DNA from: ASV31 sp965229765 | GTDB taxonomy: Bacteria > Pseudomonadota > Alphaproteobacteria > Rhodobacterales > Rhodobacteraceae | Length of the DNA stretch: 64,000 nucleotides | Direction of reading: 5' to 3' | Assembly: GCA_965229765.1 (NCBI GenBank) | Contig: CBDDJT010000003.1 | Location: forward strand, 434,001 to 498,000 | Shown: positions 52,177 to 60,528 of the stretch, in pieces | How the letters are laid out: each line of letters opens with the position of its first letter | How positions within the stretch are numbered: the stretch's first letter is position 1 | Translations under genes and position numbers: made by a program | Notes under the pieces: generated by a model | The model's input: the letters and a program-made list of their open reading frames with translations, nothing else | Database searches by the model: none | Told to the model about the DNA's origin: nothing

Positions 52177-52883
52177 GGGCCATGCTGAAGGTATCGGATC
52201 TGACCACGCATTACGGCACCTCGCAGGCGCTGTTCGGGATGTCGCTGGAATTCGGGTCGGGCGAGGTGGCGACACTGCTTGGCCGTAACGGCATGGGCAA
52301 GACGACCACAATTCACTCCATCACGGGGCTGGTGCCGCCCACCAGCGGGTCAATCCTGTTCGAGGGCGCGGAACTGGTGGGCAAGCCGTCGTTCCGGATC
52401 GCCAATCTTGGAATCGGCCTTGTGCCCGAGGGGCGGCAGGTTTTTCCCAACCTGTCGCTTTGGGAGAACCTTGTCGCGACCGCGTCGAACCATCTTGGCG
52501 TGGCGGACCCCTGGACGGTGGACAAGGTGTTCGACCTGTTCCCCGAGCTTGCCTCGCGCCGCAGTTCGATGGGCAACCTCTTGTCCGGGGGCGAACAGCA
52601 GATGCTGGCGATCGGGCGGGCGCTGATGACGAACCCCAAGCTGCTGATCCTGGACGAGGCGACCGAGGGCCTGGCGCCACTGATCCGGCAGAAGATCTGG
52701 GCCGCGCTGAACCGGATCAAGGCCGAGGACATGTCGATTCTCGTCGTGGACAAGAACCTGCGGGACCTGCTGAGCATCGCAGACCGCAACTTCATCATCG
52801 AACGCGGGCGTGTCGTTTGGCAGGGCACCTCGGACGAGCTGCGCGCCGACCGCGATGCCTTGCATCGCCATCTCGGCGTCTGA
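52173..52883 (+). CDS. livF: Liv-type ABC ATPase LivF
   Basis: Second ATPase, 236 residues. Walker A GRNGMGKTTTIHSITGL near 38, GLVPEGRQVFPNLSLWENLV near 85, LSGGEQQMLAIGRALMTNPK near 133 and ILDEATEGLAPLIRQKIW near 157 are intact. The start may be the overlapping ATG at 52173 or one 9 bp later. It is the last of the importer genes. A short membrane-protein gene follows after 212 bp. Confidence 0.93.
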   Translation: MRAMLKVSDLTTHYGTSQALFGMSLEFGSGEVATLLGRNGMGKTTTIHSITGLVPPTSGSILFEGAELVGKPSFRIANLGIGLVPEGRQVFPNLSLWENLVATASNHLGVADPWTVDKVFDLFPELASRRSSMGNLLSGGEQQMLAIGRALMTNPKLLILDEATEGLAPLIRQKIWAALNRIKAEDMSILVVDKNLRDLLSIADRNFIIERGRVVWQGTSDELRADRDALHRHLGV

Positions 52884-53095
52884 TCCCGCCCGGTACATGC
52901 CAAGCCGCTGAAAAGAGGCGGGAATTCCGGCAATTCCGTGGCGCAGGAAAGACATGCTGCGAGGCGTTGGCAGACATGCGAAAATTGCATGGATCGGGCG
53001 TTGAATTTCGTTTGCAAATCCGCCGCGATAGATTACGTGCACCTCAACAAGAGACACGGAAACCGGCCCTGAAACCCCTTGTGACGGAGGGTGAC

Positions 53096-53218
53096 ATGCT
53101 TACCAAAGACCAACTGATCCGCGAGTACCGCAATTCGGGGGCGTCCTGGCCGGCGCTTGTCGTTGTCTATGGCCTGCTTCTGGGCACCATGGTGCTGAGC
53201 GCCTCGGCAATGATCTGA
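53096..53218 (+). CDS. Very small single-span membrane protein (40 residues)
   Basis: A 40-residue open frame with a convincing GGAGGG SD just before the ATG. The N-terminal part is charged (LTKDQLIREYRNSGASWP) and the rest is one hydrophobic segment (ALVVVYGLLLGTMVLSASAMI in two halves, residues 19-40). A TTTGCAAAT box lies about 80 bp upstream and a strong terminator follows, so it looks like its own small transcription unit. It might modulate the adjacent transporter, but function is unknown. Confidence 0.6.
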   Translation: MLTKDQLIREYRNSGASWPALVVVYGLLLGTMVLSASAMI

Positions 53219-53263
53219 GGCCGCGCGCAGGCGGGCCCATTTCCTGACCCTATCAACGTGAAA

Positions 53264-53285
53264 CGGCCGCCCGGTTGGGCGGCCG
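53264..53285. terminator. Bidirectional-type terminator hairpin
   Basis: CGGCCGCCC (53264-53272), loop GGTT, GGGCGGCCG (53277-53285) is a perfect 9-bp stem in the gap between the small membrane-protein gene and the convergent ABC-ATPase gene. It is flanked by AAA on the left and CCTTC on the right, weak U-tracts on either strand. It probably ends both transcripts. Confidence 0.65.
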
Positions 53286-53312
53286 CCTTCGTGTTGCCGT
53301 TCAGCCGACGGG

Positions 53313-55001
53313 TTAGCCGTCGGCCTTGGCCGCCTTGGCCACGTCGCCCTGAAGGCTGGCAGCCTCTCCCACATTGTCGACGCCACGTTCTTCCAGCAGC
53401 TGGGTCAGCCAGTTCGGGTCCATCTCTGGCACCGAGCTGAGCAGCAGATCGGTATAGGGGTGGTGAGGGGGCGTGAACATCACGTCCTTGGGCCCCTGTT
53501 CCACCACCTTGCCGTACTGCATCACCACCACCTCGTCGGCGATGGACCGCACCGTCGCAAGATCGTGGGTGATGAACATGTAGGCGAGGTTCAGTTCCTT
53601 CTGAAGCCGGTCAAGCAGCTTCAGGATCCCCTCTGCCACCAGCTGGTCAAGCGCCGAAGTGACCTCGTCGCAGATGATGAAGGTCGGGTTGGCCGCCAGC
53701 GCACGGGCAATGCCGATACGCTGTTTCTGACCGCCAGAGAGTTCCGGCGGATAGCGGTTGTAGTACAGCGACGGCTCCAGCTCGATCAGGTCGAGAAGCT
53801 CGTCCACCCGCGCCTTCAGTTCCGCACCGTCCAGCCCGCCATAGAACTGGGCGGGGCGGCCGATGATCTCGCTGATACGGACCTTGGGGTTCAGCGCGGT
53901 ATCGGCCATCTGGTAGATCATCTGCGCCTGCCGCAGCTGTTCCTTGCTTCGGTTGAGGTAGCTTGGGGGAAGGGTCTCTCCCTTGAACAGCACCTCGCCC
54001 TTGGACGGCGGCAACAGCCCCGTGATGACCCGCGCCGTGGTGGACTTGCCGGACCCGGACTCGCCCACGACCGCCACGGTCATGCCGGCGTAGACGTCGA
54101 ACGACACGTCATCCAGCACCTTGACCCCACCGGTATAGGCCGCGTCCACGCCGCGCACGGAGACCACGGGCGCCTGCCCGTCGGTCGGCCGCGACTTTTG
54201 CGGACGCTTGAAGCTGCGCACCGCCCAGAGGCTTTTGGTGTATTCCTCTTTCGGGTTGCTCAGCATTTCGGCCGTGGGCGCCTCTTCCACCTCGTTGCCC
54301 TTGAGCAGAACCTTGATGTTGTCTGCCATCTGGGCCACGACCGCGAGGTCGTGGGTGATGTAGATCGCGGCGGTATTGTACTGGTCCACGATATCGCGGA
54401 TCGCAGACAGCACCTCGATCTGCGTGGTCACGTCAAGCGCCGTGGTCGGTTCATCGAAGATGATGAGGTCGGGACGGCAGGCCATCGCCATCGCGGTCAT
54501 CGCCCGCTGCAACTGCCCCCCCGACACCTGGTGCGGATAGCGGAACCCGATCTCGTCGGGGTTGGGCAGGCGAAGCTGTTCATACAGCTTCATTGCATCG
54601 TCCTGCGCCTCGACCCTGCTGCGGATGCGATACTGGATCGGGGCCTCGGTGTGCTGGTCGATGATCTTGTGGGCAGGGTTGAAGCTGGCCGCCGCGGACT
54701 GCGCCACGTAGGCGATGCGAGAGCCGCGCAGAAGCCGCTTCTGCGACTCGGTGGCCGTCGTCAGCTCCATCCCGTCGAACTCTATCGAGCCGCCCGAGAT
54801 CCGCGTGCCGTCACGGGCATAGCCCATGGCGGCCGCGCCGATCGTCGACTTGCCGGCACCGGATTCACCGATGAGACCCAGCACTTCGCCCTTGTGGAGC
54901 GTCAGGTCGACACCCTTGATGATGTCGACCCATGTTTCATCGCTGTAGCCCTGGATCTGGAGATCGCGGATCTTCAGCAGGACGTCCTTGCTTTTTATCA
55001 T
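53313..55001 (-). CDS. Dpp/Opp-type ABC transporter, fused double ATPase
   Basis: Two complete ATPase modules in one 562-residue chain, corresponding to DppD plus DppF. Module 1: Walker A GESGAGKSTIGAAAMG near 44, signature QVSGGQLQRAMTAMAM near 158, Walker B DLIIFDEPTTALDVT near 180. Module 2: GESGSGKSTTARVITG near 315, ELSGGQKQRIGIARALAAN near 424, FIICDEVTSALD near 448. It powers the peptide/amide-type importer encoded upstream on the same strand and starts 1 bp before the permease stop region. The typical zinc-finger-like oligopeptide C-terminal extension is short (TDLLLSSVPEMD). Confidence 0.92.
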   Translation of the reverse strand: MIKSKDVLLKIRDLQIQGYSDETWVDIIKGVDLTLHKGEVLGLIGESGAGKSTIGAAAMGYARDGTRISGGSIEFDGMELTTATESQKRLLRGSRIAYVAQSAAASFNPAHKIIDQHTEAPIQYRIRSRVEAQDDAMKLYEQLRLPNPDEIGFRYPHQVSGGQLQRAMTAMAMACRPDLIIFDEPTTALDVTTQIEVLSAIRDIVDQYNTAAIYITHDLAVVAQMADNIKVLLKGNEVEEAPTAEMLSNPKEEYTKSLWAVRSFKRPQKSRPTDGQAPVVSVRGVDAAYTGGVKVLDDVSFDVYAGMTVAVVGESGSGKSTTARVITGLLPPSKGEVLFKGETLPPSYLNRSKEQLRQAQMIYQMADTALNPKVRISEIIGRPAQFYGGLDGAELKARVDELLDLIELEPSLYYNRYPPELSGGQKQRIGIARALAANPTFIICDEVTSALDQLVAEGILKLLDRLQKELNLAYMFITHDLATVRSIADEVVVMQYGKVVEQGPKDVMFTPPHHPYTDLLLSSVPEMDPNWLTQLLEERGVDNVGEAASLQGDVAKAAKADG

Positions 55002-55002
55002 C

Positions 55003-56067
55003 TCACTTTTCCTTCAGGCCGGAGGACCGGAAGAGCATCCAGTCAACGACGAAGTTGACCGCAACCGTCAAGAGCGCGATGGCGGCTGCCGGGATAAGCG
55101 GCGTGATGTCACCAAACGAGATCAGGGTTGCGTTCTCGCGCACCATGGAGCCCCAGTCCGCCGTGGGCGGCTGGATGCCAAGGCCAAGGAACGACAGGCC
55201 GGCGATCAGCAGGAACACAAAGCAGAACTCCAGCCCGAATTCCGCGATCAACGGCGCGGTGGAGTTGGGCAGGATCTCGCGGCGGATAAGGTACCAAGTC
55301 CCCTCGCCCCGCAGCTTTGCGGCTTCGATGTAGTCCATCACCACGATGTTGCCGGCGACCGCGCGGGTCAGACGGAACACCCTGGGGCTGTAGATCACCG
55401 CGACCACGATCACGATCACGATCAGGTTGGTGCCGAAGATCGACAGCATCAGCAGCGCGAAGATCAGCGACGGGATCGACATGATCACGTCTGCCACCCG
55501 GCCGAGCGCCTGATCGACCCAGCCGCCCTTGACGGCTGCGAAGAGCCCCGCAAGCGCGCCCATCAGGAACGCAAGCGTTGTTCCGACCAGTGCAAGCCCG
55601 ACCGTGTTCCGCGCGCCGTAGACAAGGCGGCTGAACATGTCGCGGCCCAGCTGATCGGCCCCGAGAAGGAGGTTCTCGTCGGCCGGCGCGAAGGCCGAGG
55701 TGATGATCTCTGCCTCGCCGTAAGGCGCGATCACGGGCGCGAAGATGCCCGCCACCGCATAGGTGAAGATGACGAACATACCGAAGGCGGCCGTCAGCGG
55801 AGCTGTCCGAAGTTCCTTGGCGGTCAGTTCCGGCGATATCTGGATCAGGAACTCCCGGAACGCGTAGGACACCATGGCGGCAAGCCCCAGAAGGCCGGCG
55901 ATGATCACGACGGCCCGCAGCGCGGGCACCCCGCCGATGATGCCCAGCACGAAGGACACCAGCGTCAGCGAGAACAGCATCATGAATATCTTGTTGCGGC
56001 CCGTGTAGGCCGCCGCGCAGGACGCCGTGAGAAGCAAGGCGTAATAGCCGATGACGAAAAGGCTCAT
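55003..56067 (-). CDS. Dpp-type ABC permease DppC with extra N-terminal membrane domain
   Basis: Inner-membrane permease, 354 residues. The standard DppC core begins near residue 88 (APLTAAFGMFVIFTYAVAGI, then FAPVIAPYGEAE) and includes LLGADQLGRDMFSRLVYGAR near 133 and the EAA-type loop IEAAKLRGEGTWYLIRREIL near 238. Unusually, three additional hydrophobic segments (about 3-21, 28-46 and 50-68) precede the core, where DppC usually has only a short cytoplasmic tail. They may bind an accessory factor. It forms the importer with the genes on either side. Confidence 0.88.
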   Translation of the reverse strand: MSLFVIGYYALLLTASCAAAYTGRNKIFMMLFSLTLVSFVLGIIGGVPALRAVVIIAGLLGLAAMVSYAFREFLIQISPELTAKELRTAPLTAAFGMFVIFTYAVAGIFAPVIAPYGEAEIITSAFAPADENLLLGADQLGRDMFSRLVYGARNTVGLALVGTTLAFLMGALAGLFAAVKGGWVDQALGRVADVIMSIPSLIFALLMLSIFGTNLIVIVIVVAVIYSPRVFRLTRAVAGNIVVMDYIEAAKLRGEGTWYLIRREILPNSTAPLIAEFGLEFCFVFLLIAGLSFLGLGIQPPTADWGSMVRENATLISFGDITPLIPAAAIALLTVAVNFVVDWMLFRSSGLKEK

Positions 56068-56077
56068 ATCTCGCTCC

Positions 56078-57034
56078 TCACTTGGGGTGCCGCAGGCGCG
56101 GGTTGGTCAGGATGGCCCCGACGTCCGCCGCAAGGTTCAGCAGGATGAAGGTGGCCGCGAAGATCAGGCACACCGCCTGCACCACCGGGAAGTCGCGCTT
56201 GGACACAGCGTCCACCAGCAACTGTCCGACACCGGGATAGACAAACACCACCTCGACCAGCACAACGCCGGTGATGAGATAGGCAAGGTTCAGCGCGACC
56301 ACGTTGATGATCGGCGCCCAGGCGTTCGGCAGCGCGTGCCGCACGATAACCCTCCAGGCGGGCACGCCCTTCAGCTTGGCCATCTCGATATAGGGGGACG
56401 CCAGCAGGTTGATGATCGCCGCCCGCGTCATCCGCATCATGTGCGCCGTGACCACCAGCACCAGTGTCAGCGCCGGCAGGAACGTGCGGTGCAGAAGCTC
56501 CATGAACGTCATGTCGGAACTGAGGCTGGAGATCGCCGGGAACATCTGCCATTTGACCGCAAGGTACAGGATCAGGATATAGCCGAGGAAAAACTCGGGG
56601 CTGGAAATCGACGTCAGCGTCATGACGTTGGCGACCCGGTCGAAGATCGAGTTGCGCAGCAGCGCGACGATCACCCCGAGAACGATAGACACGGGTACGG
56701 CGATCACTGCGGCATAGGCCGCAAGGAACAAAGTGTTTATGAAGCGCTCTCCGATCGCCTCGCTCACGCGCTCGCCGGAAATCAGCGACACGCCGAAATC
56801 ACCCTGCACCGCACCGACCAGCCAGTTCAGGTAGCGTATCGGCGCGGGATCGTTCAGGCCCAGCTGTTCACGCAGGGCGCGCAGGTTTTCCTCGGTTGCA
56901 CCCATGCCAAGCACCGCCTCGGCGATGTCGCCGGGCAAGAGTTCGACGGCGAAGAAGATCAGAATCGAGATCACGATCAGCGTGATCAGTCCGAGGCCGA
57001 GCCGTTTGCCGACAAGCCTTAGGATATCCCCCAT
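56078..57034 (-). CDS. Dpp-type ABC permease DppB
   Basis: Inner-membrane permease, 318 residues. KRLGLGLITLIVISILIFFA at the start, LPGDIAEAVLGMGATEENLR near 42, FGVSLISGERVSEAIGERF near 90, and the EAA loop YIEMAKLKGVPAWRVIVRHA near 225 match DppB. ATG 57034 follows GGGGGA at good distance, better than the upstream ATG 57046. A 12-bp hairpin separates it from the receptor gene, though here the receptor gene lies on the other side of the hairpin in the order hairpin-receptor-stop reversed on the minus strand: the receptor gene 57230-58831 is transcribed first. Confidence 0.9.
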   Translation of the reverse strand: MGDILRLVGKRLGLGLITLIVISILIFFAVELLPGDIAEAVLGMGATEENLRALREQLGLNDPAPIRYLNWLVGAVQGDFGVSLISGERVSEAIGERFINTLFLAAYAAVIAVPVSIVLGVIVALLRNSIFDRVANVMTLTSISSPEFFLGYILILYLAVKWQMFPAISSLSSDMTFMELLHRTFLPALTLVLVVTAHMMRMTRAAIINLLASPYIEMAKLKGVPAWRVIVRHALPNAWAPIINVVALNLAYLITGVVLVEVVFVYPGVGQLLVDAVSKRDFPVVQAVCLIFAATFILLNLAADVGAILTNPRLRHPK

Positions 57035-57189
57035 TGGTTCCCCCATGTTCTGCGCCGTGGCCGGGGACCCGGCCGGGCAGATGGATTATTCTTCGTAGGC
57101 ACGAAACGGAACGCTTGATTGGCAGGGAAACTTGTCCGTGTTCAGACGGGACCAGACCTGTCAAGGCGCACCCACACCGCGCCGGAAAT

Positions 57190-57219
57190 GTCTGGCCCGG
57201 CAGAAACGCCGGGCCAGAC
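57190..57219 (-). terminator. Intercistronic hairpin between receptor and permease genes
   Basis: GTCTGGCCCGGC (57190-57201) pairs with GCCGGGCCAGAC (57208-57219) across a 6-nt loop, a perfect 12-bp stem, starting 10 bp after the receptor stop. There is no T-run. It most likely protects the receptor mRNA and limits permease expression. Confidence 0.7.
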
Positions 57220-57229
57220 CGTGTTCAGA

Positions 57230-58831
57230 TCAGGCGAACCACCAGCGGCTGGCGGCGCGGGCGCCGTCCATCTGCCAGCTTGCCGCAAGATCGGGGTTGT
57301 GCATGACGTTCTTCCGGCGCGCGTAGACGAAGTTCGGGAAGAACGGAATGACCGTGCCCCCGTCGTCCTTGGCCAGCATCGCCATTTCGCGATACATCTC
57401 GGCGCGCTTTTCGTTGTCCAGCTCGGACTTGGCCTGCAACAGGATCTCGTTGAAGCGGTCGTTCTGCCAGCGGCTTTCGTTCCAGGCGGCGTCGGCCTTG
57501 TAGGCCAGCGAGTACATCACGTCCGGCGTCGGGCGTGCGCCCCACTGCACGGCGCACCAAGGCTTCTTCAGCCATACGTCCGAGTAGTAGCCGTCGTTCG
57601 GCTCGCGCACAACGTTGATGTTGATGCCGGCGGCCTTGGCGTGTTCCGCATAGAGTACGCAAAGGTCGACCGCGCCCGAGAACACCGAATCGGCCACGCT
57701 GATGTTGACCGAAAGGCCCTCGGCCCCGGCCTTGGCAAGAAGCGCCTTGGCCTGGTCGGGATCATACTCGGTCTGCGGGATATCATCGGGCCAGTAGGGC
57801 ATGGCCGGCGAGTGGTGGAAGTCGTTGCCCTTTGTCGCAGCACCGAAGGCGATCTTTTCCATCAGTTCGTCGCGGTTGACCGACAGTTTCAGCGCGTTGC
57901 GCACATCGACGTTGTCGAACGGCGCGGTGTCGCAATGCATCGGCATCGTGATCGCCGCGGCCGACGGCACGTTGTCGATCTCGATGTTGGGATCACGCTG
58001 CAACAGCGCAAGCGTCTTGAGTTCCAGCTGCGTGATCGCATCCACGTCGCCGGTGACAAGCGCGGTCTGGCGGGCGTTCGGGTCGTTCAGGACCGTCAGA
58101 ACGACCTTGTCGAAATAGGCGCCTTCCAGGTGCCAGCCGTCGTGACGCTCCATCTCGAAGCCCACGCCGAATTCGCCGTCCACGATCTTGTAGGGGCCAG
58201 AGCCGAGGCCAGACTGCCAGTCGATCGTGCCGTCGTCGTTCGCCGGGCAGATCGCCAGGTGATAGTCCGTCATCAGCCATGGCAGGTCCGCGTTGGGCGC
58301 GGCCAGCTTGAAGGTCACCGAATAGTCGCCGTCGGCCACGAGATCGACCACGTCCTTCAGCAGTGCGGTCGCCGCCGAGGTCGAGCTTTCGCCGCGGTGG
58401 TGGTTCATCGACGCGATGACGTCGGTTGCGGTCACGGGCTTGCCGTCGTGGAAGCTCGCGTTCTCGTTCAGCTTGAAGGTCCACTCGGTCGCGTCGGGCG
58501 TCGCGCTCCATTCCGTGGCGATGTCCGGTCCAAGCGTCTGGTCGGGCTCGATCAGGGTCAGGTAGCTGCGGTAGGTGTGCGCCAGCTGGATGATCGAGAA
58601 GCTGAGATACGTGCCGGGATCGTGCGTGTCGGACGTGTTGCCATCATGGGCGCCGATGCGGAAGGTGCCGCCGGACTTGGGCTGCGCGCCGGCAGAGCGT
58701 GTCCACAGACCGGTTGCGGTCGTTGCCGTCAGGCCGGCAACCGTCGAATAATGCATGAAGTCGCGGCGAGAGATGCGGCCCTGACGGGCGGCATCAGCCA
58801 ACTTGTCGATCATGTCTGGTTGTTTCGTCAT
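57230..58831 (-). CDS. Dpp/Opp-type ABC substrate-binding protein, Tat-exported
   Basis: Periplasmic receptor of SBP_bac_5 type, 533 residues. The start at 58831 (after AGGGAGA) gives a twin-arginine leader with SRRDFMHYSTVAGLTATTAT at residues 20-39, so Tat export is expected. GGTFRIGAHDGNTSDTHDPG near 55, ATEWSATPDATEWTFKLNEN near 108 and the C-terminal NDRFNEILLQAKSE region are typical. Ligands of the family include peptides, amides, opines and sugars. The next downstream genes encode its two permeases and ATPase. Confidence 0.9.
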   Translation of the reverse strand: MTKQPDMIDKLADAARQGRISRRDFMHYSTVAGLTATTATGLWTRSAGAQPKSGGTFRIGAHDGNTSDTHDPGTYLSFSIIQLAHTYRSYLTLIEPDQTLGPDIATEWSATPDATEWTFKLNENASFHDGKPVTATDVIASMNHHRGESSTSAATALLKDVVDLVADGDYSVTFKLAAPNADLPWLMTDYHLAICPANDDGTIDWQSGLGSGPYKIVDGEFGVGFEMERHDGWHLEGAYFDKVVLTVLNDPNARQTALVTGDVDAITQLELKTLALLQRDPNIEIDNVPSAAAITMPMHCDTAPFDNVDVRNALKLSVNRDELMEKIAFGAATKGNDFHHSPAMPYWPDDIPQTEYDPDQAKALLAKAGAEGLSVNISVADSVFSGAVDLCVLYAEHAKAAGININVVREPNDGYYSDVWLKKPWCAVQWGARPTPDVMYSLAYKADAAWNESRWQNDRFNEILLQAKSELDNEKRAEMYREMAMLAKDDGGTVIPFFPNFVYARRKNVMHNPDLAASWQMDGARAASRWWFA

Positions 58832-59122
58832 ACTTGGTCTTCTCCCTGTTTGGCCGGGCGCACCAACGCGGGCACCCGACCTCGGTAAACTTTCACGCTT
58901 CCAGGACCTCCCCGGAAGCCTGTTTGCGACAAATCCAAGACAAACACGAACAACCGTGGTGTTAAAGTCAAACTTCCGAATTTTCCGGTGATTTAGGGAA
59001 TTGGGCAGGCAAGGGACACTGGAAATCAGCCATAGATAAGCCGAAACGGGCACGCCCTACGCAACGGGGCGCCCGACAAGGATGTCGCAAACAGACAATT
59101 CGGGGGCGACGGGCCGCGTCGT
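58832..59122. other. Gene-free gap between receptor gene and M24 gene
   Basis: No coding frame is credible. It holds the leader of the receptor gene and a locally AT-richer tract near 58930-59000 that includes TTTGACTTTAACACC on the minus strand, a possible -35 region, but a matching -10 is not clear. No repeat is seen. Confidence 0.35.
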
Positions 59123-60280
59123 TCAGGCACAGACGATCAGGTCCTGCGGCGTCAAAGTCGTCAGCACCTCGGCCCCATGCTCGGTCAGGACAACCGCATT
59201 GGAAATGAAGTAGTCCGTCAGCGCGGTGCCCATGAACCACGAATGAACATGGAAGACCATTCCGGGCTGAAGCACGCGGTCGGACCCCGGTGCAAGCCCC
59301 GTCACGCGGGATCCGCCGGTCCAGCTGGGGGGAAAGGCCAGACCCACAAGGTAGCCGCAATGGTGCCGGTGATAGTCCGGCAGACCACGCGCCGCGGCGA
59401 CCCCGTGCCAGGCGGCATAGGCGTCTCCGGCGGTGGCACCGGGACGAATTGCATCACAGATCGCGGCCATCGCCTCGATCGCGATGGCGGCCGATTTATC
59501 AGCCCCTTCAGGGGCCTGACCCACATAGACCAGCCGCCCCATGGGCGCATGATACCGCCTGACAGAGGCGCAGGTTTCAAGGAACACGGCGTCCCCGTCG
59601 TGCAGGACATCGCCCTGCCAGGTGGTGTGCTCCTCGCCCAGCCGCCGGGTGGGACGGATGAACGGACCGAAGCCGGGATACTCGCTGCCTTCGAGGATCA
59701 TGACACGGTGATACTCGGCGGCGGCCTCGCGGTCGGTCGCGCCGGGGCGGATGACACGGGTGGCGGCCAGCGTCGCGCGGTCGGCGGCACGGGCCGCGTG
59801 GCGGGTGCAGGCGATCTCCCAGTCCGATTTCACCTGCCTCACATCGTCGATCAGCCCCGATGCGTCGACCCAGTCGGCGGCAATACCGGCGCGAATCCTG
59901 TCGGCATGCCAAGGGGTTAGGAAAAGGCTGCGCAGTTCGATCCCGAGCCGTGCGCGGGTCAGCCCGAGGTCGCGCAGGGCGGTGTGGACGTGGTCGGACA
60001 GCTCTTCGGTGTCGGGGTGGCCATAGAAGGCGGCATTGGTGACCTGCGCCTCGACCGTCACGCGTTCCATCGCACGTGCCACAAGCGCCATGCGCCCGTC
60101 GCGGGTCAGGATCAGGATGTGCGCCGCGAAGTATCCCCAATGGTCCAACCCACTGAGATAATATATGTTTTCCGGGACTCCGATCACCAGCCCGTCGAGA
60201 CCGGCGGCATCGAGCGCCGCCGTGGCGCGCGCCGCACGGGCCGAAAGCTCGGACGGCGGAACGGGAGACAGGCCGGACAT
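59123..60280 (-). CDS. M24-family (Xaa-Pro peptidase/creatinase-fold) hydrolase
   Basis: Pita-bread-fold hydrolase, 385 residues. The N-terminal creatinase-like domain (YYLSGLDHWGYFAAHILIL near 47) is followed by the catalytic half with GDAVFLETCASVRRYHAPMG near 265, HRHHCGYLVGLAFPPSW near 320 and PGMVFHVHSWFM near 352. The usual metal ligand string DxD...H...E...E is altered: E-T-C appears where D-x-x is expected, so it may not be a metallopeptidase but act like creatinase or ectoine hydrolase. ATG 60280 follows AAGGAG. It is first in line with the Dpp importer operon; a phased 11-bp repeat lies 65-95 bp upstream. Confidence 0.82.
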   Translation of the reverse strand: MSGLSPVPPSELSARAARATAALDAAGLDGLVIGVPENIYYLSGLDHWGYFAAHILILTRDGRMALVARAMERVTVEAQVTNAAFYGHPDTEELSDHVHTALRDLGLTRARLGIELRSLFLTPWHADRIRAGIAADWVDASGLIDDVRQVKSDWEIACTRHAARAADRATLAATRVIRPGATDREAAAEYHRVMILEGSEYPGFGPFIRPTRRLGEEHTTWQGDVLHDGDAVFLETCASVRRYHAPMGRLVYVGQAPEGADKSAAIAIEAMAAICDAIRPGATAGDAYAAWHGVAAARGLPDYHRHHCGYLVGLAFPPSWTGGSRVTGLAPGSDRVLQPGMVFHVHSWFMGTALTDYFISNAVVLTEHGAEVLTTLTPQDLIVCA

Positions 60281-60344
60281 CTGACGCTCCTTCATCGGGC
60301 CGGCACCGGGACGGGTCCCCCGGCAGAAACGGCTGTCTGCATCA

Positions 60345-60374
60345 CGTCGGCAAGACGTCGGCATCACGTCGGCG
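60345..60374 (-). repeat. Phased 11-bp repeat, copy 3
   Basis: On the minus strand CGCCGACG, TGCCGACG, TGCCGACG at 11-bp spacing (plus-strand CGTCGGC at 60345, 60356, 60367), followed by a degenerate fourth unit TGCAGACAG. It lies about 65 bp upstream of the M24 gene start in the same direction, as copy 1 does upstream of glpX. Confidence 0.85.
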
Positions 60375-60528
60375 CGACCATCGCGTGCAAGAAGGAGGCT
60401 AGCGCCCGCGCGCCACGCACCGCCTGCCGCCTGCGACATGCCGGGGATTGTCAGCGACGCGCGCCGCGGCGAAGCTGTCGCAGCGGAGGCCGGTGGGGCA
60501 GCCGGTGCGGCAGGCAAAGGATTGGACC

